Shown here piece by piece: positions 25,490-37,010 of a stretch of 64,000 nt of DNA. The translations under genes were made by a program, and so were the position numbers. Origin of the DNA: Solanum dulcamara (taxonomy: Eukaryota; Streptophyta; Magnoliopsida; Solanales; Solanaceae); assembly GCF_947179165.1 (NCBI RefSeq), contig NC_077240.1, forward strand, positions 32,412,001-32,476,000, in the 5' to 3' direction. Every line of letters starts with the position of its first letter. The stretch's first letter is position 1. The notes under the pieces are model-generated. The model ran no database searches, was not told the origin of the DNA, and was given only the letters and a program-made list of their open reading frames with translations.

Positions 25490-25812
25490 TGGTCTATCAT
25501 CAAAACTTCAAAGCTTCAATAAAAAGTTGTGCATCCTACCTATGTTGCATTTCCACGATTAGGGCGGAACTCCTTGCCTTATTACATGGATTACGATTGC
25601 CACAGATTTGGTCCTCTCTTCTTTCACCTGGAAGCAGATTCACAAGTACTTTGCTACATGCTTTTAAATGAACATCCTCTTTACATACATATTATTTCTG
25701 ATTGCAGATAATTGATATGGATGAGGTTGCTCGACTCTCCATAACACATATATAATGAGTCCAACATAGTAGTTGATTCCTTGGCCAAGAATGGTGTAGA
25801 GGAATATTGTTG
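25490..25812 (+). pseudogene. RNase H-like domain relic (LINE-type)
   Basis: Plus-strand frames together give AELLALLHGLRL, then LEADSQVL (the acidic position and following strand), ISDCR, and VDSLAKNGVE. These are the order and phrases of the RNase H domain found at the C-terminus of plant LINE ORF2 or domesticated RVT_3 proteins. Frameshifts and a stop separate the pieces. It ends where an LTR-like TGTAACACC begins. Confidence 0.65.
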
Positions 25813-26400
25813 TAACACCTTGAATGTTTGAGTTATGTTAAACTATCTAATGTATGTGATACAATCCAATCTATGTTTAATCATGTTGTGAGGTTAGACA
25901 TCTATCTGTAATGACTGAAAATCGAATGTGGACCTTACTAAGTGAGGCTGACAGAGAAGTTTTGCCTCGCCATGGCCTTGGTCCTCTTTCCAAATTCCTA
26001 TATAACTTGGTTTGGGCTCTATAAATACGTTCAATTCCTAGCTCAGAAATTTTGTTCAACTATATTTTTAGCCTATTTTTTGCAGAGAAAACACCCTAAA
26101 TCTTCTCTCAAACACCTAAGGTGAGTTCCTACTCAATTCTTTCAATTATGACATCAATTTGTCGCAAATTGACACGCGAATCATCATTTTATCGTAGATT
26201 TTGAGAGTTTGATTCTAGATTATTGAAGGGGACTACTTGAAATTCTTAGAGAGCCAATCGATTTTAAGCACGTCTAGAAAATTTTTAGCAAGGATTTGAG
26301 GTATCCTTTTTTGAAAACCTTCTTTTAAAGTACGACTATTTATTCAATTAAATCTTTAAGTATGAAGTGCGGAATCTTTGATGAATCCCTTTATTTTAGT
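25811..26400 (+). mobile_element. Gypsy LTR 5' fragment
   Basis: Starts TGTAACACCTTGAATG, the same class of terminus as the other LTRs in the window. A TATAAATA at 26,020-26,027 is followed by an AGAGAAAACACCCTAAATC leader-like segment. No 3' end or flanking duplication was found, so it is probably truncated. The right limit is approximate. Confidence 0.5.
26020..26027 (+). promoter_or_regulatory. LTR TATA box (TATAAATA)
   Basis: TATAAATA about 210 bp inside the LTR fragment, followed within 70 bp by a CT/A-rich leader. Confidence 0.5.
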
Positions 26401-26849
26401 TTACTTGCTTTCAATAAAGATTGCTTCAACCACTAGGATAGCTCGAGCAAGCCCTACTTGTAATGACCTTCATCCCTCTCCTTTACTTGTTTTTCCCAAT
26501 AAATACTCGGATGTTATGCCATTTAGAGCAATCACTGCTTGTAACATCGTTGTAAGTTGTAACTTAGTTTACTTTAATCTACTGCATCTTTCCAAGCAAA
26601 AAAGTAATTTGGGCAACAATTCTTTTATTACATTATAAACTGTCAAATCACATAGTATCTCGTATCAATTTGGACATTAATTTTTTAAAACAAATTAAAA
26701 TTATAACAAATATACGTATCTAAAAACTATATAAAGATTTTTTTATGAATTACAAAATACCTTTCATATTTAAAACTTCTAGTCAATGAAAAGTTTGTCC
26801 ATCTTGTCAAATATTAGTAAATGACACACACATATATATATAGGATGGG

Positions 26850-28385
26850 GTAAAGTAGATGTGTACATAGTTCAGTTTGGTTTGGTTTATCATTAAAGAA
26901 TAGGGATAATATACAAGTATCCATCTCAACTATAATCGAAATCACTAGTACACACTTAAACTAAACTAAGGTCCTATTACCTCCTGAATTATTTTAAAGT
27001 GTAATAAACACTTCATTTAGTGTTAAGGTAGCACAGAGAGTGTGTTCACTCTCTTTGAGGCAAGTGAGAGATAAAAAAGAAGTATAAAATCTGACTAATT
27101 TGAACACATGTTCATTTTCAATTGGACATTTTCATTATTAATTAATACAAATAAGTAGTTAACATTAAAACTTAAGTTGACATCTTTTTAATTAAAAAAA
27201 ATTTTCATTATGAAATAGAGCCCAATTTTAATTAAATATTTTTTCACAACATACTTAAATTGCCGGTGATCTTTTTTCCAGATATTTCATCAATTTGTAT
27301 AATATCGGAAGAATTTTTCTTTTTCTTTTTTACTCAAACACTTAACATGAAATTCAAAAAAAAATGCATATTAGAGATTTAATTTAGGCAATATATGGTG
27401 AGCACAATTTAAATTAAATTTCTTTCTTTTAAAAAAAATATTTTTTTAATTTTTTTAGATCTAATGAGATTTTTTTAAAAAACATTTGATCAGAATTTTT
27501 TTTCTAAGATCTGACGTGGAACTGACATGGCGTTAACGTGGACGCGAGTGTAAAGCAACTCCCTTCATGTGAGTGACTTTATAGGTTTTAGGGTGTATTT
27601 ATTATACTTTAAAATAATTCAGGGGGTAATAGGACCTTAGTTTAGTTTATGTGTGTCATAGTGATTTCGGTTATAGTTGAGGGGGGTACTTGTGTATTAT
27701 CCCTTAAAAAATAACCAAACCAATTATGTGATTATATTAAATTTATAAACCAAAACAAATCAACCTAATGTCGGTTTTTTCAATTTTGGTTTTAGTATGT
27801 TCTTTCAATTTTCTCGATTTTTTATTTTTTTCATTTTTTTTAACAATTATGCCATGATCGAAAAAGAGATTAAATTGAAAAGGTTGTTTCCTTGATTCGT
27901 GATTTAGTGTCGCACTTGAATTTCTTAAATGAAGGTTGTTCCCTTCATGTGATTATACTGTTTAATGGCATCTCAAAGAGACTTGAACAAATAAAATAAA
28001 ATAAATAAGATGTATAATGGCATCATCAAGATATTATCTTTGAAAAACATATCAAAAACTCACAAAAAGACATAACACAAGTCAATTTTTTTTATTCATA
28101 TTACAAGTCCAAGTATAAAATAATATATGTAAACATTGAAAGTTATAAACCAATTTAAAAAATACTTACAAATCATGTTATAATAAATATTTTCTTATTA
28201 TAAAAAAATTAAAATTACACATGTATTATGTCGGTTTGATTTGAATTCAATTTGATTTTTTTTTTATTAATACCAAACCAAACCAATAATAACTTTTTTC
28301 AATATCAAACCAATCAAACTAAATCACAAATTGATTTTTTTATCAATTTAACTTAATTTATCCGCTGGATTTGACTCGTACACTC
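26850..28385. mobile_element. AT-rich element with GGTTTGGTTT / AACCAAACC arms
   Basis: CAGTTTGGTTTGGTTTA at about 26,873 and reverse-type phrases ACCAAACCAAACC (28,270-28,290) with TGTAC-containing ends bracket the Mutator-like MITE. The arms diverge strongly and no target duplication was established. Treat the boundaries as tentative. Confidence 0.3.
26903..27703. mobile_element. Mutator-like MITE with ~110-bp TIRs
   Basis: Left end GGGATAATATACAAGTA and right end TACTTGTGTATTATCCC are inverted repeats. The similarity continues for about 110 bp per side through the CTAAACTAAGGTCC / GGACCTTAGTTTAG blocks. Flanks TTAAAGAATA (26,893-26,902) and TTAAAAAATA (27,704-27,713) match 9 of 10, which fits the 9-11 bp duplications of Mutator elements. 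The 801-bp element has no transposase, so it is non-autonomous. Confidence 0.85.
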
Positions 28386-28741
28386 TTATGATAAAGAACA
28401 AATGTTTGGTAGCCTCCGCTAGTCTTCATAAAGCTATATATAATTTTGGAATTTTATTGTTTTTGAGAAGTCAACATTCATGGATCATGATTCACGAGAC
28501 TATTATTTTTTAATTAAATTATTTATTCCTTTATTTTGTAGTGTAAAAGGGTGTCGGTAACTTATAATTTTATTTTTAGTTTTATTTTAATGACTCTCTC
28601 CATTTTTCATGGCAGGGCCCACTATTGATTGCTTCTTTAGATAGTTTAAAAAAATGTAAACTTTACCTAAATCACATAATGAAAAAGTCTAATTACTATA
28701 CATCACTCATCGTACCAAAATTACTCGATTTCCCTTTTTTC

Positions 28742-29548
28742 CAGTTTTGCTGATACATTAGTTATGTATATGATACATCAATTTTAGCTGTAGAATAGTT
28801 AATGCAAATCATCTATTTATGGATAGTATCTTAATATAAAGTATGATTGGTTCTTTAAATCAATTACTGATCTAATTAATGAGATTAATTGGTTAAAAAA
28901 AATAACGGTTGTGTACATGAAGATTCAAGCCAAAAAACAAAGCATCAATTCAAACCAAAGTCGATTTTAAATTTTTTTTCAGTTTTGCTGATACATTAGT
29001 TATGTATCTGATACATCATCTTTAACTGTAGAATAGTTAATGCATATCAGCTATTTATGGATAGTATCTTAATATAAGGTATGATTGGTTCTTTAAATGA
29101 ATTACTGATCTAATTAATGAGATTAATTTGTTAAAAAAGGCAATGGTTATGTTCATGAAGATTCAAGCCAAAAAACAGAGCATCGTCTCGAATGGAAAAA
29201 ACAGAGCATCAATTCAAACCAAAGTCGATTTCAAATTTTTTTTCAGTTTTGCTGATACATAAGTTATGTATCTGATACATTAACTTTAGCTGTAGAATAG
29301 TTAATGCACATCAGCTATTTATGAATAGTATCTTAATATAAGGTATGATTGGTTCTTTAAATAAATTACTGATCTAATTAATGAGATTAATTTATTAAAA
29401 AAAGCAACGGTTATGTTCATGAAGATTCAAGCCAAAAAAACAGAGCATCGTCTCGAATGGAAAAAAACTGAGCATCAATTCAAACAAAAAGTCGATTTTG
29501 ACTTTTTTTCAATTTTGCTGATACATAAGTTATGTATCTGATACATCA
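28742..29548 (+). repeat. Tandem repeat, three units of 238-266 bp plus a partial fourth
   Basis: Each unit starts with GTTTTGCTGATACATWAGTT and continues through TAGAATAGTTAATGCA, ATGATTGGTTCTTTAAAT and GATTCAAGCCAAAAAA. The GATACATWAGTTATGTATC core begins at 28,752, 28,990, 29,254 and 29,520, giving unit lengths 238, 264 and 266. The length step comes from a short duplication around GAGCATCGTCTCGAATGG. Confidence 0.9.
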
Positions 29549-29972
29549 AGGGGTGAGACAGAATCTTCTTGATGACGTACTTCATTCCCTGCATTGACAT
29601 GAAAAATGGTTAAATACAACTTGAACTTTATACATAAATACGATGTATCAGACGCATTAAAATATTTGATACATGAGAATCTGATATATACAGAAGATGT
29701 ATCAAAAGTAGTAAGGCTTCATAAATTATAATCTGATACATAAATGTAGATGTATCAGAATCATTAAAACTTGATACAATAGAAACTGACACTTAAACAT
29801 GATGTATCAGAAGTAGTAAATCTCCAGAAAAAATGACATTTAAAAAAAAATATTATGTATCAGAAGCGTTAACGCTTGATACATGAGAATCTGATACATA
29901 AATAATATGTATGTATCAGAATCAAAAAACCTTCATAAAAACGGCATTAAAAAAACTTAATTGAACTCATAC

Positions 29973-30176
29973 CTTTAGGAGATTATGGCGTGTTGTAACC
30001 CCTTCAATCTTGTTGTCTAGTTCTTTGGGTGCATGTTTAACTGGAGCTTTCGACTTCAATTTATCACGTAGCTTATCCATCACTGCTAGATCGTTACGAT
30101 GTTTGGATGTAACCTCATCGTAACCTTCCCAAGATGAATCAGAACCAGGTGAAACAAAAATTTCTTTGATTTTTAT
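29973..30176 (-). pseudogene. Exon-like coding fragment, possible gene capture
   Basis: A 68-codon open stretch on the minus strand, from just after a TGA at 30,179-30,177. It has normal protein composition: a SPGSDSSWEGYDEVTSKHRN-like block, then VMDKLRDKLKSKAPVKH and ending RHNLLK. It is followed at once by GTATGAG, a good plant splice donor (29,972-29,966). No initiator methionine sits at its start, as for an internal exon. I recall similar text in Solanaceae repeat-associated proteins but cannot name a domain. Confidence 0.4.
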
Positions 30177-31193
30177 TCAATTGTGTGAGACCATGAACGG
30201 ATTCCATATGTATCATTGAAGATATGAGTTTAAAAACAGAAAGATTTACAGAAGAAAGCAAAGGATACCAATTTTAGAAGATTTTTCAAAGATTTACAGA
30301 AGAAATCAAACGATACAAATTTTAGGAGAAATCAGATTGAATGAGGATGAAGTGAGATTCGAGATAAGGAAAGACTTAAATATACCTTAGTTAGAACCTT
30401 GAAATTGAGTAATAGATGTACTTAAAAATTCAAAATCTCAAAAACTGATGAAGAGGAGCGAATTTAGGCGAGGATTTAGGGAGGAAGAGTGATGTATCAG
30501 TGAGGGAGAGAGAGTTAAAGGAAAAAGAGGAATTTTGGATATTTTTTGGTATAATAGGGAATACAAGTAAATATGGTATTAGAATATGTGTAAAAGGATA
30601 ATTTTTCCTAAAAAAAAATTCGCTTCTATTGCAATTTGCAAGGCTGTCTAATTATAATACTTTCTAGAGAACTCTACTTTCTATTGGTTTCCACCTATGT
30701 CCAATATCTATTTTGTGGTTCTCGAAGGTGAAATTTTTATGTGAATTTAAATTAATCTAATTTTTTTTATTTCAATTTATATGACACTATTTTTTATTAA
30801 TTTTTTTAAAAAGATACGTGCTATTTGATAATTCTAATTCTATTTTTTTTATTTTATTTTTAATGAAAAACTTTTATAGCCATGGAAACTTTAAAAGTAT
30901 GTTCAAGACTATAAGGTTCATACAAATTTTATAGCATGTTCAAGATCATAAATTTTTACAAGATTATAATCATATAAACATTATGAGATGCTTAATATCA
31001 TAATTCAAAAGTCTCATTTTTAATAAAATTTTGCAGCCAATCAAATTATTTTAGATAAATTAAAATAAAAAGAAGAATATGTATTACAACTCGAGTCAAT
31101 TCATTAAATGATCACTCAAGTTTAGATAATTACCTTCAAATATCATTTTTATTTTATTTAGGACCAAAATATCACTCAACTATCACTCTTTTC

Positions 31194-31974
31194 AAGGGCG
31201 GATCTACGTTGCTAGGAGGGGTGTCACGCCACTCCGTAATCTCGATTGAAATTTTTTATATACATGTATATTTGTATATATATTTATAAGAAAAGGTATA
31301 GATATTAAACGTCGCACCCTTAAAAATAATGAGTCTTATAGTGTCAGTGCTTAAAGCTCAGATTTACCAGGGGCAGAGCTACACTTTAACAAGGGTGGTC
31401 AGATGAATAAACTTTAATCGGAAAATATTTGTGAGTATATATGTTAAATATCAATTTTTTTGGATGTATACTAATTGTTGAACACTCTTGACATAGTAAA
31501 AACAGATAGCTTAATGGTCAAGGTTGTTCAAAGTTGCCTTAGTGGCTTGGGTTCTAGCCTAAACTTGAGTGTTTTGTTTAATTTTGTTTTTTAACTTAAA
31601 AAAAAGAAAATAAAACTTTTTTTTAGTTTTTTACTTATCCTAAAGTATGAACACCCTTGACGAAAATTTTAGCTCCGCCATTGAGATTTACCACCGTAGA
31701 GATGTAAGTTCGAGCCTTGTTCTTAAAACTTTTTTTTATCATGCAAGACATCGATAGCAATTTTATTATAGAAAGAATTGTGAATAAATAGATTAGAACT
31801 CTAGACCTCTTGTAAGTAAAATCTTAATTAAACCAATAGAACAAGTCTAAATTTCATATGAAAAATTGCTAATAAATATGAAGTATTATCTTGTTTTACG
31901 CACTAGAGTTTTCGCCATAGGTTACTGTTCAAATTAGCGTGACACCCAAAGATTCAAAATCCTGGATCCGCCTT
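31194..31974. mobile_element. hAT-like MITE (GGCGGATCY termini), split
   Basis: Left end AAGGGCGGATCTACG and right end CTGGATCCGCCTTT are imperfect inverted repeats. It sits inside the left arm of the foldback element and is itself interrupted by the MITE at 31,368-31,683. I could not define an 8-bp target duplication for this layer. Confidence 0.55.
31368..31683. mobile_element. hAT-like MITE, 316 bp, TSD AGATTTAC
   Basis: Left end CAGGGGCAGAGCTACAC and right end TTTTAGCTCCGCCATTG are inverted repeats. They are flanked by a perfect 8-bp duplication AGATTTAC (31,360-31,367 and 31,684-31,691), which fits the hAT superfamily. The GGGGCGGAGCTA terminus is common in Solanaceae MITEs. No coding capacity. 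Confidence 0.88.
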
Positions 31975-33739
31975 TAACTATTTTCCTCTAAATATACTTA
32001 ATTGACATGCCATATCATTAAAATAAATAAGTAATAGTTTATTAAGATGAAATTTGCATGCTTAGAAATTTTTTTCTGTACTTAAATTTCATATTATTTT
32101 ACTAAATAGTCATTCATGTTTTGGAAAATACCTATACAAATTACTTTTATTTTTTAAAAGACAATAAATCATTCAACTATTATTATTTTTCTCAAAAAAA
32201 TAATAATACTAGATACCTTAAAAATCTCCTTCTACTCTAGTTGATATATAATGTCTTTAAACCATCATTTAAAAAAATAATAGACCTATTTAACTCATCA
32301 AACTTATATCTCTACACAAAGAAAAAATATAAATTACGTGAGAATTTATAAAGATTATTAAAAAAATCTAATTTTATTCAAATTTTTCTACCAATTAAAA
32401 TTCAATGAAAAATTCTTTGTATGCTATTATTAATTGAAAAACATTTTAAATCCTTAAGTAAATTATCTAAAAAATATAAGAAATATTTTTTCACACAAAT
32501 ATTCAAATAAATTTGTAAGGTTGACATAGAGAAAAGTTGGCAAAAAGAGAATTTTTTTGTTTAACTTTTTATCTTTTATTTAATTTTTATTTTTTATTCT
32601 TTTATGTCAATTATATTATGTTTTATCTTATCATACAATTAAACACCAATATATATTCTTATCTCATCCTAAACTAACGAAACACAAGTAATAATAAATT
32701 GAATTGCCTATTTTAATTCAATAATTCACACACTATACAAAATTAATATGCTTGTTAATAAAGATCAAAATTTTATTTTCTAATATAAAATATTGTTCAC
32801 TTTCTATTTTTTTTAAAAATAATAATATTGTAAGTATGAATTTCAAAATACACAATTAATTCCTTTTTAATAGTAAATTGATCTAAAATATTATTGATCC
32901 ATTATACCATACACGATTAATCAACGTAAGCTCACGTTCATAAGTGGTTTGTACATCAATAATTTTTGAATATATATGTTTATAAATATTCAAAATTGAT
33001 ATCATTATAGTAAGTTTTAAAAAGCTATTTTTCATAACATAAAAATAAAGTTTATTATGATAAAAGATTCTTGAGTATGAAAATTTCTTGTTGATAAATT
33101 AATATATATTTGTTAAAAAAAATAATAAGATTATTATTTTAAATAAATGAGTTTGGTGAATTAAATAAGTCTATTATTAAAAAAATATGAGGCTTTAATG
33201 ACATGGCATGCCAATTAGGAGAGAATGAGACTTTTGAAGTGTTAAGTATATTTAGAAAAAATAGTAATAATTGAGTAATGTTTTGATCATAAATAAAATA
33301 AAAATGATATTTAAAATCAATTCCTCAAACTTGAATAACCATTTAGGAAATTGACTCACTATAACTCTTAACAAGAAAAAGAACGAAGAATGGAAAGCAA
33401 AAAAAATAAACCGAGGAAAGAATAAAGAAGAACTCTAAAATTTTAGAAGGAGAACATTGACTTGTAAATGAAGCAGCTGTGATTTGATTTCAGTCTTAAT
33501 TTTTCAATATGTATTGCCAATTATATTTCTTTCTTTATTCTCACATATTTGAATGGATATATTTTATGAAACAAGTAGTATTCAGACCGTCAAGTGGTTT
33601 TTGATTCTTTTCGTTTGGTTCACGTTCAAAATACGCTAAAATTATAATATATAGATAATTTATGCGGTATATAATATTTTTGAAATGTTTATTATAATGT
33701 GAATCATGATGGATAAAATTATGGGATAACTATTTGAAA

Positions 33740-34597
33740 ATATAATTGACCAAAATACATTGTCAAAGTTTTTAAACTTTATCAAATTTAGTCACTAACC
33801 TATTGATATCTCTCTCCTCCTGCACACTCAAAATATTCTCGCTTTATCTCCTCCCACATTCCATTTTCTACCCATCCTTGAAATTCTCATATGTGATTTT
33901 ACTATAGGAATTCAATGATACCTAAGTTGATGGCGGTTTCTCTGATGAAGGTGGTTATTGTAGCGGTGGTAATGGCGGTAATTAGTTAATTTATTTGTTT
34001 TGCTTGTTCGGAGTGAAATGAATGGTCTCATATGTATAGATAATTGAGTGATTGATAATGACTCCTGCTTTTTGGAGAATTAACATATTAAGTCATTGGT
34101 TTATCTTTGTTATTGTAGTTACTATGAAGTACTATTGAGATTTCATTGAAGTCATAGGCAGTCATTGTTGAAGTTCAAAGTTTCAAAACTTGAAAATTGA
34201 ATTTTTGCAAATAATTTTTATTTCGAGAGGGTTTTTTTGGCAAAAGATCACTTGCATATTGAGGAGCCTAAATATGAAATTTTAGGTGATTTGATATAGT
34301 TTTTGAGGTGTTTTTTGGTGAATCTGATGCTTGAATTCAAGAAAGAAGATGAAGTTTGTTCTTTTGTGTAATAATGTATGATATTGTATATTATCTATCC
34401 TATATGGGTGTATAAATACATCTTATAATATTGTATATAATAGTTTTACAACATTTTTGTATAAAATAAAATATAAATTTTTTGTATATTATTATATACC
34501 GAATATATAATATTGTATATCGAATTGTGTTTTGGACTAAAAATTTGTAATGTAAATTTTGAGCTATATTTTTACCATATAAGTTGGTTAATTATAT
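33740..34597. mobile_element. Possible AT-rich TIR element
   Basis: Ends ATATAATTGACCAA and TTGGTTAATTATAT are inverted repeats. Flanks are loosely similar (ATTTGAAAA and ATTTCTAAA). The interior has repeated TATTGTATAT words at 34,380-34,520. It could be a Mutator-like MITE; evidence is weak. Confidence 0.4.
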
Positions 34598-34766
34598 ATT
34601 TCTAAAAAAATTCCTAAAACTATATATAGAAATTACTTAATTAATTAAAAGGGTGCTTTTGTCTTTAAATATCTTATCTCAATATTGTTGAGATAAAATA
34701 ATACATAAATTCATCAATAACTTTAAATAACTATTATTTTAATAGTAAGACTAAAAATTGTGTTAG

Positions 34767-35130
34767 TGTTACGATGCAAATTCATTAGTCCCGATCGGCA
34801 CCTGATGCGCTACTACCCGACCATTTTCTTAAATTGTTGTTACCAACACAACCTTCAAAATTAAAGCAAAGCATAAATAACATCATCCAGAAGCAGCTAT
34901 ATAAGCTAACAAAGTATACATTTTAAAAAATACAGATTTTTTTTAGGAATGCAAATCCGAAACACTTAAAAGAGAAAGTAAATATAGTAGCTACCTGAAG
35001 AGACTATGGTTGACTCACCTTAATAGCTGATCACACTAGTAGAGAAAGCTACTCAAAACAATTAGCGGTGACTCATAACGACCAACAAGATTATCAACTC
35101 GCTCCCCCATTTTACTATGTGGAACAAGTC

Positions 35131-35173
<43 letters not shown>

Positions 35174-35295
35174 AGAAATAGAGAGAGAACGCTCAGTCTA
35201 CAATAATCATAACACGTATAAAAATTTAAAAGCCTTAAACCAAGACAATCAATCACAATTCACTAGGCCTTTGTAGCTAAAAGCCTGAAACCACT
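34767..35295 (-). mobile_element. Gypsy LTR fragment, minus orientation
   Basis: Starts TGTTACGATGCAAATTC and continues with CCCGATCGGCACCTGATG, comparable to the starts at 8466 and 35,890. It is cut by the solo LTR inserted at 35,296. A (TA)n run lies at 35,135-35,170. The continuation after 50,143 is not recognisable to its end. Confidence 0.5.
35135..35170. repeat. (AT)18 microsatellite
   Basis: An uninterrupted AT run of about 36 bp inside an LTR fragment. Confidence 0.97.
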
Positions 35296-36689
35296 TGTAA
35301 CGATCTGAACCGTCGTTATCTAGTAGAGGAAAAAAATTTGTGAACTAAGTTGATTTAGGTCTATGCCATCCAGCTATAGCGGGAATATTTTCTCCACAGC
35401 GGTGCTGCCATGGCGGAATGGGACCTGTCATAGCAACATCGACGGAACAGAATTAAAAGACGCGAATTCTTATTTTCTCCCTCTTCCCTTAAGTGTCAAA
35501 ATAGATGAGGGTCACCCTAAAATCCCTCAAAAATCTGCTCTAGGCTTAGAGAGAAGGGAGAAAGGAAATTCTAGCGCAAGGAAGGCCACAACCTACAAAT
35601 TTCAGGCATGTCTCCATTGTTTCTCCTTCTGAAAGTCAGAAAATGGGGCTATCATCTTTCAGCATCTGCTTGACGTCCAAGTAGGCTAGGTTTTCTTAAT
35701 TGAGTATTTATAAACTCATTCCCATCGCTTAGTATAATGTGAATTGACGGAAGATTTCATACATTGGCCTTCGACCACGAAATTTGGATGGTTAAATAAT
35801 TGTCGTTGTTGTTGTTTAGAACTGGAACGTATGATGTGGGTAATGCTTATTATGTGACTAATAGTAGTGGTCCAGTCCTTGAATGTAAATGTCACGATCT
35901 GATTCCTCAGGTCATAATGACACCTACTATAACCCACCAGTAGGTAAGCCAACCCGTCAACCCGAAACTTCAAGTAATGGGTTTGAGGGAAGAAACTAAA
36001 CAAGAGTGGTGGATTATAAAGATAAGTACAAAGAATAAGCGGAAGCAAACCAAAACATGATACAAACAACTAAAGATTCCTCCTAGAACCTAGAAGTCAC
36101 AAGTATAGAGATGCTACAAAATAAAAAACGATTACAAGTCCCGAAAGTGGACCGGAAATATATACAACAACTGGCTAGTCTCAAAAGGAAAAAGATGGGT
36201 CATCCATACTGAAGGAGACATAAATGATCCAAAAATGCCAAGTGCTCACCGTAGTCTCTGAAACTGACCGTAGCAGGCTCAATCTATCCACAACGATAGC
36301 TGGTGCTCGGTCCTGCATCACGAAAGTAGATGCAGAGTGTAGTATGAGTACTAAGAAAACAGGTACCTAGTAGAAATCATAGGCCGACTGAGCAAAAAAT
36401 GTGAAAACAATATGAAGAAGAGGAATAAGCCTAAATAGGAATCAACATAAGCATCTAAAGTGAAAAGAATACTATCTACGAGAGCTACAACTAACTATAC
36501 CCAACTGGAGCCCCATAAGTCCAGCAGGGACACTCATGCGCAAGTTAAATAAAAGGCTAGACGAACCCCCATAAGCCCGCCGAATACACAAAATAGCTAA
36601 AACCACCAAGGCTAGGAACCAAGAATCTGTGAGCTCAGGAACCGAAGAACTGTATCATTTCCAAACCCAGAATCTCCAAGAGTCAACGA

Positions 36690-37010
36690 ACTAGGGGTGC
36701 CTTATGGGTCGAGGCCGGGACTAGGACCATATGCTCGCCCGAATGTCCAACGTGGTCAAGGCCGGGACTGGGTACCCGGATGCTCTCTATAATACATTAG
36801 TGCAGTCGAGGTAGGGACTAGGTACCCGAATGCTCATCGTAACACATCGGTATGATCGAGGTTAGGACTGGGTACCCGAATGCTCGTTATACTAGCAAGC
36901 CGGCAGAGACCGAGGCTGGGTACTCGGATGCTCCCCGATAACTCAGAACTGAGGCCGGAACTAGGTACCTGAATGCTCATAAATAATTTATCCATGGTGC
37001 CAAATATTCT
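36690..37010 (-). repeat. LTR minirepeat array (GGGACTRGGTACCCGRATGCTC)
   Basis: Six or so imperfect copies of a 45-65 bp unit. Each contains CCGGGACT or a variant, then GGTACCCGRATGCTC. A matching array lies in the other LTR at 45,740-46,030. It is GC-rich compared with the surrounding LTR. Confidence 0.85.

Larger units (their letters stand above)
28650..30615. mobile_element. Non-autonomous element rich in GATACAT/ATGTATC
   Basis: The ~2-kb block is defined by dozens of TGATACAT and ATGTATCA words, an internal tandem repeat (28,742-29,548) and an exon-like open stretch on the minus strand (29,973-30,176). The ends show loose inverted similarity: CTAATTACTATAC..GTACCAAAA on the left and TTTTTTGGTATAATAGGGAA..GTATTAGAATAT on the right. 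A Mutator-like element that has captured coding sequence is my best guess; no target duplication was confirmed. Confidence 0.45.
31085..33370. mobile_element. Foldback/long-TIR MITE with nested MITEs
   Basis: Left arm GAGTCAATTCATTAAATG..CACTCAAGTTT pairs with right arm AACTTGAATAACCATTTAGG..ATTGACTC (33,330-33,360). The pairing continues inward: ATATCATTTTTATTTTATTT pairs with AAATAAAATAAAAATGATAT. A TAAATATACTTAA block, a GACATGCCATATCATTAA block and an AATAGACCTATTTAACTCATCAAACT block also pair. The inverted repeat totals several hundred base pairs once the insertion at 31,194-31,974 is removed. The interior is extremely AT-rich. No coding sequence; target duplication unresolved. Confidence 0.7.

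Noticed and set aside
28742..29548. CRISPR-like array of direct repeats
   Set aside because: Units are 238-266 bp tandem repeats in a plant transposon, not short repeats with unique spacers.
35363..35632. 89-codon plus-strand open frame
   Set aside because: It lies inside the solo LTR 35,296-50,138 and has no recognised domain; its related LTR at 5.6-8 kb does not keep it.
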